A stretch of 64,000 nucleotides of DNA from Coix lacryma-jobi var. lacryma-jobi (taxonomy: Eukaryota > Streptophyta > Magnoliopsida > Poales > Poaceae): the NCBI GenBank assembly GCA_009763385.1, contig CM019825.1, positions 120,089,131 to 120,153,130 on the forward strand, read 5' to 3'. The notes beneath the pieces are model-generated. The model did not search any database, had not been told where the DNA came from, and saw only the letters and a program-made list of their open reading frames with translations. Below, one piece after another: positions 1 to 11,232 of the stretch (its first letter is position 1; every line of letters starts with the position of its first letter). The position numbers and the translations under genes are program-made.

Positions 1-1
1 A

Positions 2-124
2 TGGGAAGGACCCTACATAGTATCTAAAGTAACAAGACCCGGGTCATTCGAGCTAGTCACTGAGGATGGTTTTCCATTGCCAAATTCATGGAATATTGAG
101 CATCTGAAGAAATTCCATACCTAA
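2..124 (+). pseudogene. C-terminal end of Gypsy pol (integrase tail), truncated by window edge
   Basis: The open frame starts at base 2 and ends at TAA 122-124. It reads WEGPY near its start, the GPY/F-type motif that follows the integrase core in Gypsy elements, and ends in a WNIEHLKKF-like tail typical of plant Tat pol. About 40 codons are visible and the rest lies upstream of the window. The reading frame gives the level-0 element a plus orientation, opposite to its aORF. Confidence 0.8.
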
Positions 125-929
125 GGACTATGCTACAGTTTCGACTCAGGGCAAATGTATATATTTCCTGGATATCAATAAAATTTGGATTTCATCAGAA
201 ACAAGAACTTTACGAATTTTTTCTTTTTTCAAGCAATCACATTTATCATGACTATTTAGTCGGATAAAATACCAGACTATTACATCCAATCGACTAATAT
301 ATAGTATTACTCGGATGGATCTTTCTCGGTTCAGGAGCAACCATACCTGAGTTACGAGCTACGAGCTCAATACAACTCATTTGCTAGTACGGCTTAAAAC
401 CCAGCTACAAACCTATAGTGAATACGATATCTTATAAAAAAAGATATTGGTTCCTATAAGGTACAACAAGGGGAGCGTTTCTCACCCTGTTGCTTATTAC
501 TCGGATAAAGGATAATCTGACTTTGCACTCAAGCTGCGACTACCAAGAGGGTATGATTCGCCCAACAGGAACCGTGGATCGGTCCTCGAGAGGCGCTTGA
601 TCAAATTTATCCCTTGGAACATGGTACTAAGAGTAGTACTCGGGCAGACTACGTTCTCTAATAAGTCGCTTAAAACTATAAGAGAAACGAAGTCACACGA
701 TCCAACCCCAAAGTGCTAGAGAGCACTCGGATAGACTCGTCTAATAAGACGTCTGGTCATACATCCACTACAAATAAGACGACCCATTGACAAGACACTC
801 TGTGCAATGACGAGTCGACAACATACAAAATTAATAAGACTCAAAAGTAAATTATACTTTGATTCTTTAAGCATAATAATATTTGTTTACAGGAGAGACA
901 TATTCTGATCAAGGACCAAGGAAAACATA
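125..929. other. Non-coding spacer between pol and aORF of the level-0 element
   Basis: About 800 bases separate the pol stop from the aORF stop. No ORF with recognisable motifs is seen on either strand. The stretch is AT-rich and carries repeated short words such as ACTCGG and ACTCG, but no clear tandem array, LTR end or polypurine tract. It is best read as untranslated sequence shared by the two convergent genes of the element. Confidence 0.5.
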
Positions 930-2582
930 CTACTCTACAAGATCTAATATCTGCGAGTACTCCTCCGCGATGAGCTTGACTTCTTCTTGCATGGCTGCAT
1001 GATCTTCATCGCTCTTGGCGTCGGGAAGCGTCATGATAGATGATAAGTCAAAGGACGGCATATGTAGCCGCAATGTCGCCAAAAGACCACGTACCACCGA
1101 AGTCGCCATATCCTTGATGTATTGAGTAAGCCGCCCGGGAGCAGCCTTAGCTCGATCAATCAAGGACTCGTCAGCTCCTTCGGGGCATGGAATCAAGTCT
1201 AGGACAGGCTCCACAGTTTGTTCTAACGCCTTCAACGAATCATAAGAAGTCTTCAAAGACTCTTGGGACTCCTTCAGCTGCGCTTGCACCGCTTCAAGAG
1301 CTTCCCGCGACTCCTTTGTCAACTTCAAAGCCTGCAGCAGGTCTCGGTCAGCACCCTCACGAATCAGTTTGGCTTCTTGAAGAGTACTCTGCGCATTAGC
1401 AAATACCTCTTCAAGTTCCGCTCCTTCCGGTTGAAAGCATTTTGCCATCCGGTAGCCAGCTTCTGCGATTCTGAGGAACAACAGATACCATCCGAGTGAA
1501 TATCATAAATTTACGAGCAATAAGGACTCCAGAAGGTACTTTCAAACTTACCAGAAAGTTGCTTTTTGGAAGTTTTCACAACTTTAAGTTTCTGCTCCGA
1601 GGTAGCATGTTTGGCGAGTAGCTCAATTTCCTGGTTGTTGGCCGCTCACGCTCATCAACAATGGCCTTGAGATTGTTCTGAAGCTCGTTGATGCGATTAT
1701 GAAGGACTTGGGTGGCTACATTCTGGCTGATCTGATCCTGAGCAATGTAATCCTTGAGCTGTTGATTTTCAAGAGAAAGCTCTTGACGGATCCGAGTGAT
1801 CTGCTCGGTCACCTTTACATCAAAACCCTGCGCAGAAATAACAACATAAGTACTCGGATGTGATACCAAAAACACAGAGGATTTCAAACGAATTACCTCA
1901 ACAAATTCTCGGAGCGCCATGGCAGGCGCCATCACCTGCTCACTCAACTCCTTTATCCGGACGAGATCCGGGTTGTATCCCACAACTTCAAGTTTCGAGC
2001 CCTGGCGAGAGGACTCGGGGACACCATCGGACTCCTTCTGCGGAGGAACTGAAGCTTCAATTCCCCCTCCAGCACTGACTTCAGCTAGGACCATCTCCAG
2101 AGTGGGCTCATCAGGCTGTCGGGTACGAAAATACCACTCGTTCATCACCCGGTCAAACTCCAATTAAGCAGGAGAGCAAAAGATTGAATAAGGAACACCA
2201 ACCTAAGGCAAGGGAGGCGCATCCATTTCATGAGCTATGTTGACTTGGGTACCAGATGGGGAGGAATCTGGCAGGGTATTCACCTGGCTGTTGATAGGAG
2301 GGATGCTTGATTCACTTTTTTCCTGCGCCTCTGACTTCTCCACCGCCCGAGTTTCAATTGCACCACTTGAAGATGCACCGATCGGCTTCACCTTCCTACA
2401 ACGGACAAGTGTTTATATCAATAACGGAAAATGTGCAAGCATCCTAATGAAGAGTAAAATGACTCACTTGGCTAGCTTCAACGCCCGCGGCAGTTTCAGG
2501 ATTGGTTTCTTTGGCTGTGGGTCCGGGGCTGGAACTTCTTCAGGAGCAACACTACCAGAAGTTCCTTGAGCTGTTTCAGCAT
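930..2582 (-). pseudogene. Antisense extra gene (aORF) of a Tat element, 3' exons
   Basis: A minus-strand series of open blocks is separated by short introns with good splice signals. The exons I infer are 2468-2582, about 2203-2395, about 1897-2160, 1552-1827 and 930-1470. Examples are donors GTGAGT (2462-2467), GTAATT (1891-1896) and GTAAGT (1546-1551), and acceptors ending CAG at 1828-1830 and at 1471-1473. The last exon encodes a charged, probably coiled-coil protein rich in Glu, Lys and Gln. The product is not identifiable by motif; in related elements it is an uncharacterised protein annotated as a putative gypsy-type transposon protein. Near 1650 the frame changes by one base inside an exon, and a TAG lies at the 2203 exon edge, so this copy is probably broken. 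The 5' part is split off by element A and continues at 12103-12286. Confidence 0.6.
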
Positions 2583-2605
2583 CTATATCAAACAAAGATA
2601 TAAGA

Positions 2606-2610
2606 CAAGG
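2606..2610. repeat. Target-site duplication of element A, left copy
   Basis: CAAGG directly precedes the left LTR of A and recurs directly after the right LTR at 12046-12050. This fixes the ends of A and its insertion into the aORF intron of the level-0 element. Confidence 0.9.
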
Positions 2611-3424
2611 TGTTGACGTCGGAAGTTATCCGAATCACACACCAGCAGGGCTAGAACACCCGGAGAGGTTGCGGTTCAACCTCAGACAGCAGGGACCCTG
2701 GCTAAACCGGCGAAAACTGATCTAAAGACCGGTTTTGATTGATCTAGGGTTTTGGGTTCCTGTGTTGGTAACTCTAGAACTCCTCCCGGGAAGACCCGTC
2801 GGGGAGAAGCACGTAGAGGTTGTTCTAGGACCAGCAAGGCCGCCTAGAACGCCGTCGAATCTTGCCGGGAGATGCGCCGAACAGCAAGGTAGAGGGGAAA
2901 AAGGGGTAAAAGGGATAGTAGATTGATTTTGATCGATTGGTATTGGATACTTCAATCGGCCATGATCCTCTCATATATATAGAGGGGGCTGGTCTTATCC
3001 CAATAGGAAACATCTCCAGATGCAATCTCCAAGTTTCCTATCTGGACTCTATCAAAATATAGAATCTAATCTGGACATAATAAGGTAACCCTGATCTTGC
3101 CAAGTCTTGGATTAACCAGATCGGTTTAATGGACTTTATCGGCCCATATTGATTAACAAACGTCCTTTACAAGATAAAGACCCACATATTAGCGCCAGGC
3201 TCAATATTCATAATAACTATAAGGCCTCCGACCAGCATCACCTGGTCGGACATAGCAGGATTGGTCGGCAGTCTAAACAATCAGGCCCATTCAGCTTAGA
3301 ACATGACCAGGCCCACTTAGAAAATCCGACCTTTCAATACTAAAAGACAAATTCGGCTCTAATCTTATAGGCCGAATACTTCTTCTAAATTCATTCTTAT
3401 CGGTGACACTTTTGATTGTCAACA
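2611..3424 (-). repeat. 3' LTR of element A
   Basis: This is a direct repeat of 11233-12045. It carries a TATA-like run, TATATATA at 2974-2981, just before a GA-rich stretch in the minus reading direction. It contains repeated GACCAGG/CCTGGTCGG-like words that also occur inside the gag region of A. Small ORFs inside it are not conserved protein genes. Confidence 0.92.
2974..2981 (-). promoter_or_regulatory. TATA-like box in 3' LTR of A
   Basis: A TATATATA run sits about 440 bases into the LTR in minus orientation and is preserved in the other LTR at 11596-11603. It is the best candidate for the core promoter of A. Confidence 0.5.
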
Positions 3425-3441
3425 TATGCCCCCCTGTTTTT
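3425..3441 (-). other. Polypurine tract of element A
   Basis: On the minus strand the bases just upstream of the 3' LTR read AAAACAGGGGGGCATA, a G-rich purine tract that primes plus-strand DNA synthesis. It abuts the LTR end and sets element polarity. Confidence 0.85.
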
Positions 3442-3572
3442 AGGTGATCCTTGGTAGAGCCTAAAAACAAACCGAATGACAACGATGTCCAACTCATCGG
3501 TTACTCGGTAAAATATCCTGACTATTTTTGTTCTAAGGGCGATACATGTATCGGCCACTGCTTGGAAGGCAC

Positions 3573-6500
3573 TCAGGCTTCTTGCCAAACAGTTGGAAAG
3601 TATTTCTTCAAATACCTTTCGTTTATTGCCCTTGGGAGACTTTCACCTTGTAACGTCTCTAGCATATATGCATTCCCAAATATCACTTTGATCACTTGAT
3701 AAGGACCCTCCCAACTCGGCGACCACTTGCCAAACTTATTGCTTCTCGATCCAAACGGTAATATAGTTTTCCATACCAATTCTCCCACTTGGAACGATTT
3801 GCTTTTCACATTCTTGTTGTAAGCTCTGGCAACCCGGGCTTTGTCTTTCTCCATCTCCTTAAGAGCCTTTAATCTCTTATCAGTTACTTCATCAATGTTG
3901 TCCATCATGGTATCATGATACATAACAACAGATAAATCATTTTGTTTAGCTAGTCTATATGCATCCAGATTTACCTCAACGGGCAACACTACTTCTTGTC
4001 CATATACTAGCTCGAAAGGAGTAACTTTCGTAGCACCATGTCTTGACACACGATGGGCCCATAAAGCTTCAGACAAAACTTCGTGCCACCTCCTTTGGTT
4101 GTCCTCGATCTTCTTCTTAATAAGCTTGATCAAAGTCTTGTTACTAGACTCAGCTTGGCCATTAGCTTGAGCATAGTATGGAGATGAATTGAGCATTTTT
4201 ATTTTATATAATTCGGCGAAATCCCGTACTTCTTTAGAGATAAAAGATGTTCCCTGATCTGTAGTCAATGTCTGTGGTATGCCGAATCTATGTATAATAT
4301 GTTTAGTAATAAACTCAATTACCTCCTTATGTGTCATATTCTTCAAAGGCACTGGCTCAGTCCACTTAGTGAAGTAATCTGTAGCGACCAGAACAAAACG
4401 ATGTCCCTTTGAAGATGGGGGATGAATTTGGCCAATGAAATCTAGCCCCGAACCACGAAAAGGCCACGGTTTGATAATAGGATGAAGCACAACAGCAGGT
4501 GCAAGCTGTATATTTCCAAACCGTTGACATTCTTCGCATCCTTTGTAGTAACGAAAACAATCGGCGATCATTGTAGGCCAATAAAACCCAGCTCTACTCA
4601 ACAACCACTTCATCTTCGGCGCCGATTGATGTGTACCACAAATACCTTCATGAACTTCTCCCATAGCCACCTTTGCTTGATCAGACCCCAAACACTTAAG
4701 CAACAAGTCTTCGGCAGTTCTTCGATAAAGCTCATCATTATGTAGTACATATTTAAATGCACTCCGTCGAACACTTTGATCAGCCTTAGTACTTGGATCA
4801 TTAAGATATTTAAGTAGGGGAGTTCTCCAATCTTCCAAATTAGTTTTGGACCGATTTAGAGTTCCTTCAGACAAATTGATCCTTCCAAGATCGACCAGGT
4901 CAATCAGACGGATTAACTGACTTGATTCATAAACAACCTGGTCGGCCATAGTACTAACCCAAGTATGTTCAACATATACCTGGTCTCCATGGCAAGGTGG
5001 CCGAACCGGTCTTAAAACAAAATGGTCGGCCATAGAAGCCGACAATACTTCTGCGTGCTGTTGCACCGGCTTTATATAAAAATTGCGTTTACTAACATTA
5101 TAACCAGATGCTTGCTGAGCTAACATGTTGGCTTTATGATTTTCATGCCTTGGTATATGCCGAATATGGAATTCGGTAAAATGAGCAATGATGTCAAGGC
5201 ACATATCAAGATAAACATTTAGCGATTCCTCTAAACATTGAAAATTACCAGCAACTTGTTGTACTACTAGTAAGGAATCGCCATAAGCTTCAACATGCTT
5301 AACCTCCATGGAATATAATATTTCTAAACCGAATAAAAGAGCTTCATATTCGGCTTGATTATTAGTGCACAAGTAATCTAACCGGCTCAACATTTCAAAC
5401 TTAGCACTATTAGGAGAAATGATGACCACACCAACACCTTGGCCCTCCTTACAAGCCGATCCATCAAAATAAAGTTTCCATGGAGTAAAAGTAAAGTAAC
5501 CGATTTCATCTTCTAAACTAATACCATGCTCAACAATGAAATCGACAAGAACTTGACCCTTCAAAGTTTTCAATGGTTCATAGGTCAAGTCAAACTCAAT
5601 TAATGCATACGCCCATTTGCCAATCCTTCCTCTAAGGATTGGCCGATATAACATGTGCCTAATCACATCGGCCTGGCATGCAACAATACATGTACTAGAT
5701 AGTAAATAGTGTCTCATTTTAGCACAAGCATAGTACAAGGATAAACATAATTTCTCGATATGGGCGTACCTTGTCTCGGGATCAAGAAGACGGCGACCAA
5801 TATATGCAATTACATACTCTTTACCTCCATCTTCTTGCGTCAAGACAGCTCCAATAACCTTTTCATTGGTGGTGATATATAATCTGAAAGGGATACCTCT
5901 CTTAGGCGCCCAAAGAACCGGTGGAGATGACAAATATTCCTTTATTTTTTCAAATGCTTCTTGCTGCTCTGCCCCCCAAGTGAACTCAGTCTCGTTCTTC
6001 AGCTTTAATATCGGGGTAAAAGGAATAATTTTCCCGGACAAGTTTGCAATAAATCTCCTCAAGTAGTTCACCTTTCCCAAGAACTTCTGCAAGTCCTTTT
6101 TGCATGTAGGCGCCTGAACTTTCTTGATTTTTTCTATTCTTTTAGGATCAATTTCTATGCCTTTGTCGTGAATGATGAACCCTAAAAACTTCCCAGCTGA
6201 CACACCGAAAGCACACCTTAGTGGATTCATCTTCAACCCATAACGACGCATCCTTTCAAACGCTAAACGTAAATTGGCCAGATGAGACACATGGGCAGCC
6301 GATTTAATCACGATATCATCAATATATACTTCCATGATTATCCCAATCAAATCATGAAAGATCAGATTCATAGCGCGTTGATAGGTAGCACCTGCATTCT
6401 TTAAACCGAATGTCATTACGACCCATTTGAAGAGACCAACAAACCCAGGACAAATAAAGGCTGTTTTGGACATGTCCTCTTTGGCCATGAATATCTGATT

Positions 6501-7103
6501 ATAACCAACATTGCCGTCAAGAAAACTGACAACCTGGTGTCCTGAAGCATCATTGATCAACATATCGGCTATAGGCATAGGGTATTCGTCTTTAGGAGTG
6601 GCTCTATTTAAATCTCTAAAATCAATGCAAACCCTGATTTTCCTAGTATCTTTCTTTTCTACAGGCACGATGTTAGAGACCCACTCCGCATATTTGCATG
6701 GTCGGATAAATCCCGCTTGTAATAACCGATTAATTTCCTCTTTAATTTGGTCATATATTGTAGAACTAAAACGGCGAGGATGCTGTTTGAATGGTCGGAA
6801 TCCTGGCTTGATAGGAAGCCGATGCTCAACAAGTTCTCGGCTCAACCCAGGCATCTTCGTATAATTCCATGCAAAGCAATCAAAAAACTCTTTTAATAGG
6901 GCGATTAATCTCAGTTTATAATCGGCCTCAAGATTTTGATTTACAAAGGTCGGCCTTGGTACAGAACTGTCCCCAATATCTATTTGTTCCAAAGGGTCGG
7001 CCGACGTAAAACCTTGGCCCAACTTATTGAGCTCATCAAAATCATCAATAGCTTCACAAGTATCGGCCTCATGAGCCGGATACTGCTCGACACAATATTT
7101 CAA
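3573..7103 (-). CDS. pol: Element A pol: RT, dual RNase H, integrase
   Basis: An open frame of 1176 codons has no internal stop. It copies element RNA into DNA and integrates it. Rough residues: reverse transcriptase 90-330, with PMPIADML, the DGNVGYNQIF block and the catalytic YIDD near 259; a first, degenerate RNase H at 400-470; a second RNase H of the archaeal-like type near 545-680, starting LYFDGSACKEG with GDS and downstream acidic residues; an integrase zinc finger (H-H-C-C) around 820-860; and a D,D,E core at about 907-985 (ATDYFTKW, TTDQGTSF, QANGQAE). It ends 148 bp before the 3' LTR. The frame is open upstream to about 7163 without ATG and overlaps the end of gag-protease in a +1 frame, so expression would need frameshifting, or a one-base indel has occurred. 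Confidence 0.92.
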   Translation of the reverse strand: MKYCVEQYPAHEADTCEAIDDFDELNKLGQGFTSADPLEQIDIGDSSVPRPTFVNQNLEADYKLRLIALLKEFFDCFAWNYTKMPGLSRELVEHRLPIKPGFRPFKQHPRRFSSTIYDQIKEEINRLLQAGFIRPCKYAEWVSNIVPVEKKDTRKIRVCIDFRDLNRATPKDEYPMPIADMLINDASGHQVVSFLDGNVGYNQIFMAKEDMSKTAFICPGFVGLFKWVVMTFGLKNAGATYQRAMNLIFHDLIGIIMEVYIDDIVIKSAAHVSHLANLRLAFERMRRYGLKMNPLRCAFGVSAGKFLGFIIHDKGIEIDPKRIEKIKKVQAPTCKKDLQKFLGKVNYLRRFIANLSGKIIPFTPILKLKNETEFTWGAEQQEAFEKIKEYLSSPPVLWAPKRGIPFRLYITTNEKVIGAVLTQEDGGKEYVIAYIGRRLLDPETRYAHIEKLCLSLYYACAKMRHYLLSSTCIVACQADVIRHMLYRPILRGRIGKWAYALIEFDLTYEPLKTLKGQVLVDFIVEHGISLEDEIGYFTFTPWKLYFDGSACKEGQGVGVVIISPNSAKFEMLSRLDYLCTNNQAEYEALLFGLEILYSMEVKHVEAYGDSLLVVQQVAGNFQCLEESLNVYLDMCLDIIAHFTEFHIRHIPRHENHKANMLAQQASGYNVSKRNFYIKPVQQHAEVLSASMADHFVLRPVRPPCHGDQVYVEHTWVSTMADQVVYESSQLIRLIDLVDLGRINLSEGTLNRSKTNLEDWRTPLLKYLNDPSTKADQSVRRSAFKYVLHNDELYRRTAEDLLLKCLGSDQAKVAMGEVHEGICGTHQSAPKMKWLLSRAGFYWPTMIADCFRYYKGCEECQRFGNIQLAPAVVLHPIIKPWPFRGSGLDFIGQIHPPSSKGHRFVLVATDYFTKWTEPVPLKNMTHKEVIEFITKHIIHRFGIPQTLTTDQGTSFISKEVRDFAELYKIKMLNSSPYYAQANGQAESSNKTLIKLIKKKIEDNQRRWHEVLSEALWAHRVSRHGATKVTPFELVYGQEVVLPVEVNLDAYRLAKQNDLSVVMYHDTMMDNIDEVTDKRLKALKEMEKDKARVARAYNKNVKSKSFQVGELVWKTILPFGSRSNKFGKWSPSWEGPYQVIKVIFGNAYMLETLQGESLPRAINERYLKKYFPTVWQEA

Positions 7104-7128
7104 CCAATCAACATTAGCATCTATTAAA

Positions 7129-8547
7129 TTACATGATAATGTTGAACCAATTGTCGGTCGGTTTTAAAGACACTGGTACAAAACCTTCCTGGGTAACACT
7201 AACAAACTGAAAATCAGAAAGGTCCCGACCAGACAGACAAGCAATAGTATCATGCCCCCCGAGCAAAGGAGCATCGACCGTAGCTACATAGGCTGATGAA
7301 TCTGAGTGTACTACCTCAACATCGTCTCCCACCCATTGAATGAGAAACTGATGCAAACTAGAAGATATGCACCGATTAGCATGAATCCAGTCACGTCCAA
7401 GTATAAGATTATAGCTACCTTGTATGTCGGTGACGAAGAAAGCAGTGGCCAAAGTCTTGCTCCCAACAGTTAGTTCCATGGATGCAACTCCTTTAGCCGG
7501 AATGAGATCTCCTCCTCCGACTCCAGTAATAGTCATGTTGGTCTTGATCAGCTCTTCATCGGTACCGCCAAGCTTCTGATAAAGCGAGTATGGCATCAAA
7601 TTCACAATTGCCCCACTGTCGACCAGCATTTTGTGAACTGGTGTACCATTGATGTGACCCTTCATATGCAACAGCTTAAGATGATTGACGAATTCCTCTG
7701 GTTTCTGGAATACAGCAGTCTGCGTAGCAAAGTTGAACTCCGCCGCCGTCGAATCATCTCCGACCACGTAATAGTCGGCCGATAAATAAACTACGTTGAC
7801 CTCCGCCCTTTCTGGGGAAGGTTCATAGTCCACCATATCCTCATCTGGTTTTTCAGATAATTCTTCACTGGTCGCAGTAATACCAGTGGAAGAAACAGGG
7901 TTATTAAGAAGTGAGGCTAAACCCATCGGTACATTAGAAACTGATTCGGTCCTAGATTCTGATCGGGTCGACTCTCTTCCGGATCCAGTAGTAGCCGATT
8001 CAACTTGCTTGACCACTAAACTGGTCGGTGCCTGTACTGCGCTGGTCGGATCGGTATCCGACCTGACTGATTCCGAGGCCACTGGAGTAGATTCAGTACC
8101 AAAACTGGTCGGCTCAGGATCCAACCCTTTTAGCTCCACTATCGTCAAGGTCGGCCTTTGATTGCAAGCCGGCTCTTCACCTCCTCGCTTGCCCTGAGGG
8201 AAAACAGGATGCGTCGAGTTGAATATGTCCTCCCTCATTTTGTCAAGCCGCTCCTTCCTCTGTTTGTTGCAGCGGGCCCTCTGCAACTTCCTTCGTTGAG
8301 TCTTAGTCAAACCAGGAGGACACCATCTGGGCTGCATGTACTTGGGGTCATGCTCGACAGGCTTTTTCACCTTAGCCGGAGTATCTTGGACCTCTTCTGT
8401 CGCTGGCTCCTCAACCACCATAGGCTCAGGTTCATTGACAAGAGGTACTTCCATAGACCCGATTGTGATAGTAGGGACTGGGTCGGGTCTGGTCGGAGAA
8501 GCAACAGGAGCACTTTGCACCTTTTTAGGCACATAGACCCGCTGCGT
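7129..8547 (-). pseudogene. Element A gag 3' part and aspartic protease
   Basis: This open block continues the gag frame after an in-frame TAG at 8548-8550. The N-terminal ~280 codons are low-complexity, rich in Thr, Ser, Pro and Glu. The retropepsin follows, with the catalytic DSGA near residue 305 (VHKMLVDSGAIVNL) and a later LILGRDW block, the usual flap/ILG element. The protease would cut the Gag-Pol precursor in the virus-like particle. The block ends at TAA 7129-7131, about 35 bases inside the open pol frame. The reading frame is the same as the gag blocks up to 11181, so gag and protease were one frame in this family. Confidence 0.8.
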
Positions 8548-8550
8548 CTA

Positions 8551-11181
8551 CGTCTTCCTGGTCTCCTGAGATATTAAAGCCCTTGGAGCGACTGGCCGGT
8601 TCTGGCTAGAACTCGGCTGATCACCCAAGCGATCAAATACTGAGACTCTTGCGGGCTGATTAGCGGGCATTCCCCATCCTGGCTGATAACACATATGTGC
8701 CGGCATAGGATAAGGCACCCACACCCCTTGAGGACCCCATTGTGGTGGTGGCGAAATAGGAGGGGCCCACTGATAGTAATGCGGGCCAGCCTTTGGCGCC
8801 GAATACGTCGCCGGAGACACCACCATCTGTTTGGATCTCTCGTCCTCACGCTTCGGAGGAGTAGAATCTCTCTTTTTTAAGGGCCGACTCTGGGAATTGG
8901 CCTTTTGCTGCTTGTATTTGGCCATGAGCTTGTCAAAAGTACACGGTTCTCTGGCGACTTTCCCCTTACTCTTATCCGCATTAGTCTTCCAAGTGCCAAC
9001 TTCAGGTCTTTGCGGGACAAAAGTGTGGATGACACGTACTCCAGAAAGGGTAGAGTCTCCAGATATGGTTATACAGACCGTATCAGTCGGTTTATTGATC
9101 CTACCGGAATTGGCAGAGACCTACTTTACCTGGTCGGCCTTCTGCTCCGGCTGCTTTGAAGATGAACCAGACTGGTCGGCTTGAGGACCTGACCTGGTCG
9201 GCCTTTGTTGTGCTGCCCTGGTCTCAAAATATCTTTGTTTATACAGGTGTCGCGTTGACCCTGCAGTAATGGTGAGCTTGCTTTTGCCGTTATCACCCTT
9301 CTCGAGCACCACTTTGCGCCCTGAATCTCTCTCAGTATTCGGTGCGACCCGTGGTTCGCCGATAACAACATTCTTTCCTTTGGCCGTACCGGCTTGCTCT
9401 GGACGAATCATGATGGCGGGATTCCCTGCTTCCACCATGTGCACTGGAAAAGGAGTAGTACTGATCTGCATCTCAGTTAGACTCAATCGTCCTTCATTGA
9501 GGGCCGATTGAACCTGTCGACGGAAAACATTGCAGTCGTTAGTGGCATGAGAGAAAGAATTATGGAATTTGCAGTAAGCTCTCCTTTTTAGTTCGTCGGG
9601 TGATGGCAGAGTATAATTAATTTTAAGATAACCAAATTTAAGTAATTCATCAAATATTCAGTCACATTTAGAGAAATCAAATGTAAATTTCACCTCCTCA
9701 CCCCGACTCTTCTGAATCGGTTTAAGGGAAGGACAAGCGACCAGTTTGTTTTGCGCTGGCTATAAAATTTCGGCAACGTAGCAATCTTTAGACTCATCGT
9801 CGGAACTATCAGAGTTTATCTCAGCAATATGCACGCCCGACCGATGAGTCTTATGAGGATCATAGGGTTCTTTGAAGCGCGATTCTATCGAAACGGCCTT
9901 TTGCAACAGTTGATTTACGTTAAAGAAATCATGATGCTCAAGTTTGTCTTTGATCTCTCGACGTAGGCCAGCTAGACATAGATCTGTTAGATCTCTGTCG
10001 GACATCCTCAAATGGAAACATCAGTTTTTAATTTCTTTAAAACATTTAAAGAAGTCGACTACAGACTCACTACGTCCTTGCCGAACCGATGTAAGATGTG
10101 ACAACCTAGTTTCTTGGACTCCATCATAAAAGTGATTGTGAAATTTTTCTTCTAATTCAGCCCAAGAACCTACGGTGCACTCTGGTAGTGACGTAAACCA
10201 GGCGAAAGCTGTACTAGTAAGAGACAAAGGAAAATGTTGTATGTTCATAAAATCTAAAGTACTAGCTTCACCCATTTGAGCAAGGAACATGCTGACGTGC
10301 TCTATAGTCCTTTTACTACCGTCACCACTAAACTTATAAAAATCTGGTACCCTCCAACCGTCAGGTGCTTTCATAAAATCGAAATATGAAGGGTATGGTT
10401 TAGAATAAGTGGTCCTGGTAGGCTTGAATTGGACCCCTAGACTAGTCTCAAGTGACCTAGTTATTTCTTCCTTAAACCGATTTATGGCTCATCCAAAATC
10501 GGTGTTGGCAAGGTCGGTGGTGCCACCATGCATGGGATTGTGGCTTGGCGACTTCGGCGGGTTGGGTAACACTGTTCCCTGCCCTCCTAAAGTCCTGTTT
10601 GTCGAGGTACCCTGGTCGGTCTGCATAGTCCGACCAGTGCCATGATGAACATGGTTGGTAGTTGTCGAGGTACCGGCTTCACCACCCCTGGTTTCAGTAA
10701 ACCCTAATTGTCCAAAATTAACGTGTGAAGTCTGTCCTCTAAAAGAATTAAAAGCCATGCCGAACTGGGGTTGCCCAGTTGGGACTTCGGGTTCGACAGT
10801 TTTGCCTTCTATCATATCCATGTGGTCGCTAAGCAATTTAAAAGAATGTTGGATAGTATTGGTAAGAGTTTTTGAAGAATCAACCAGCATTGCGGAATAA
10901 TCAGCATGGGTAGGGTAAGGATCTTCAGGTACCTTATCTTTTACCTTGTCAGAAGTGTCTTCAGTGTTCGTATTTGTCGTGGTAGGGACGATCTTGCTGA
11001 AGTCCGGCTCCTTGTCCTGAGTGATCCTGCCGCGCCGATCCTTCGAGCAGCTTTCTAGGAAAGCTTTCAATACGGCGTCGAGCTTGGCCTGCGCCTGTTG
11101 CTTCAACTCGTCTGGGAGCTCGTCAATGCCCGTGGGACGGACGATGTTGTCCTTATCGGTAGCACCGTCTTTGCCGCCCAT
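8551..11181 (-). pseudogene. gag: Element A gag, interrupted by in-frame stops
   Basis: This is a single minus-strand frame from ATG at 11179-11181, 27 bases inside the PBS. The capsid-type domain (Retrotrans_gag family) is clear at 10030-10370, with residues such as FAWFTSLPECTVGSWAELEEKF and an SVVDFF block. Downstream is a Cys/His-containing segment with HNSFSHATNDC near 9540. Stops in the same frame lie at 10489-10491, 10021-10023, 9760-9762, 9658-9660 and 9121-9123, and the next at 8548-8550. No frameshift is needed to follow the domain order. The N-terminal ~230 codons before the capsid have no motif I recognise. Gag would form the particle; this copy cannot make it in full. Confidence 0.85.
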
Positions 11182-11207
11182 GTTGGTAGTAGATGAGATT
11201 TTAATCT

Positions 11208-11225
11208 TCCCCAGCGGAGTCGCCA
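11208..11225 (-). other. Primer-binding site of element A
   Basis: On the minus strand TGGCGACTCCGCTGGGGA starts seven bases inside the 5' LTR. It begins with TGG, the complement of a tRNA CCA end. I cannot name the tRNA donor with certainty. The ATG of gag follows 27 bases later. Confidence 0.8.
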
Positions 11226-11232
11226 AAAAGTG

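Larger units (their letters stand above)
1..2610 (+). mobile_element. Level-0 Tat-type Gypsy element, left fragment
   Basis: This is the oldest visible layer. It holds the last codons of a plus-strand Gypsy pol, a spacer, and the 3' exons of a minus-strand extra gene (aORF). An antisense gene downstream of pol is a known trait of some Tat-lineage Gypsy elements such as RIRE2 and Grande. The fragment is cut at 2610 by element A and resumes at 12051 after the duplicated target CAAGG. No LTR of this element lies in the window, so its ends and family name cannot be fixed. Confidence 0.75.

Noticed and set aside
8158..8577. Plus ORF opposite A protease region
   Set aside because: Shadow of the minus-strand gag-protease frame.
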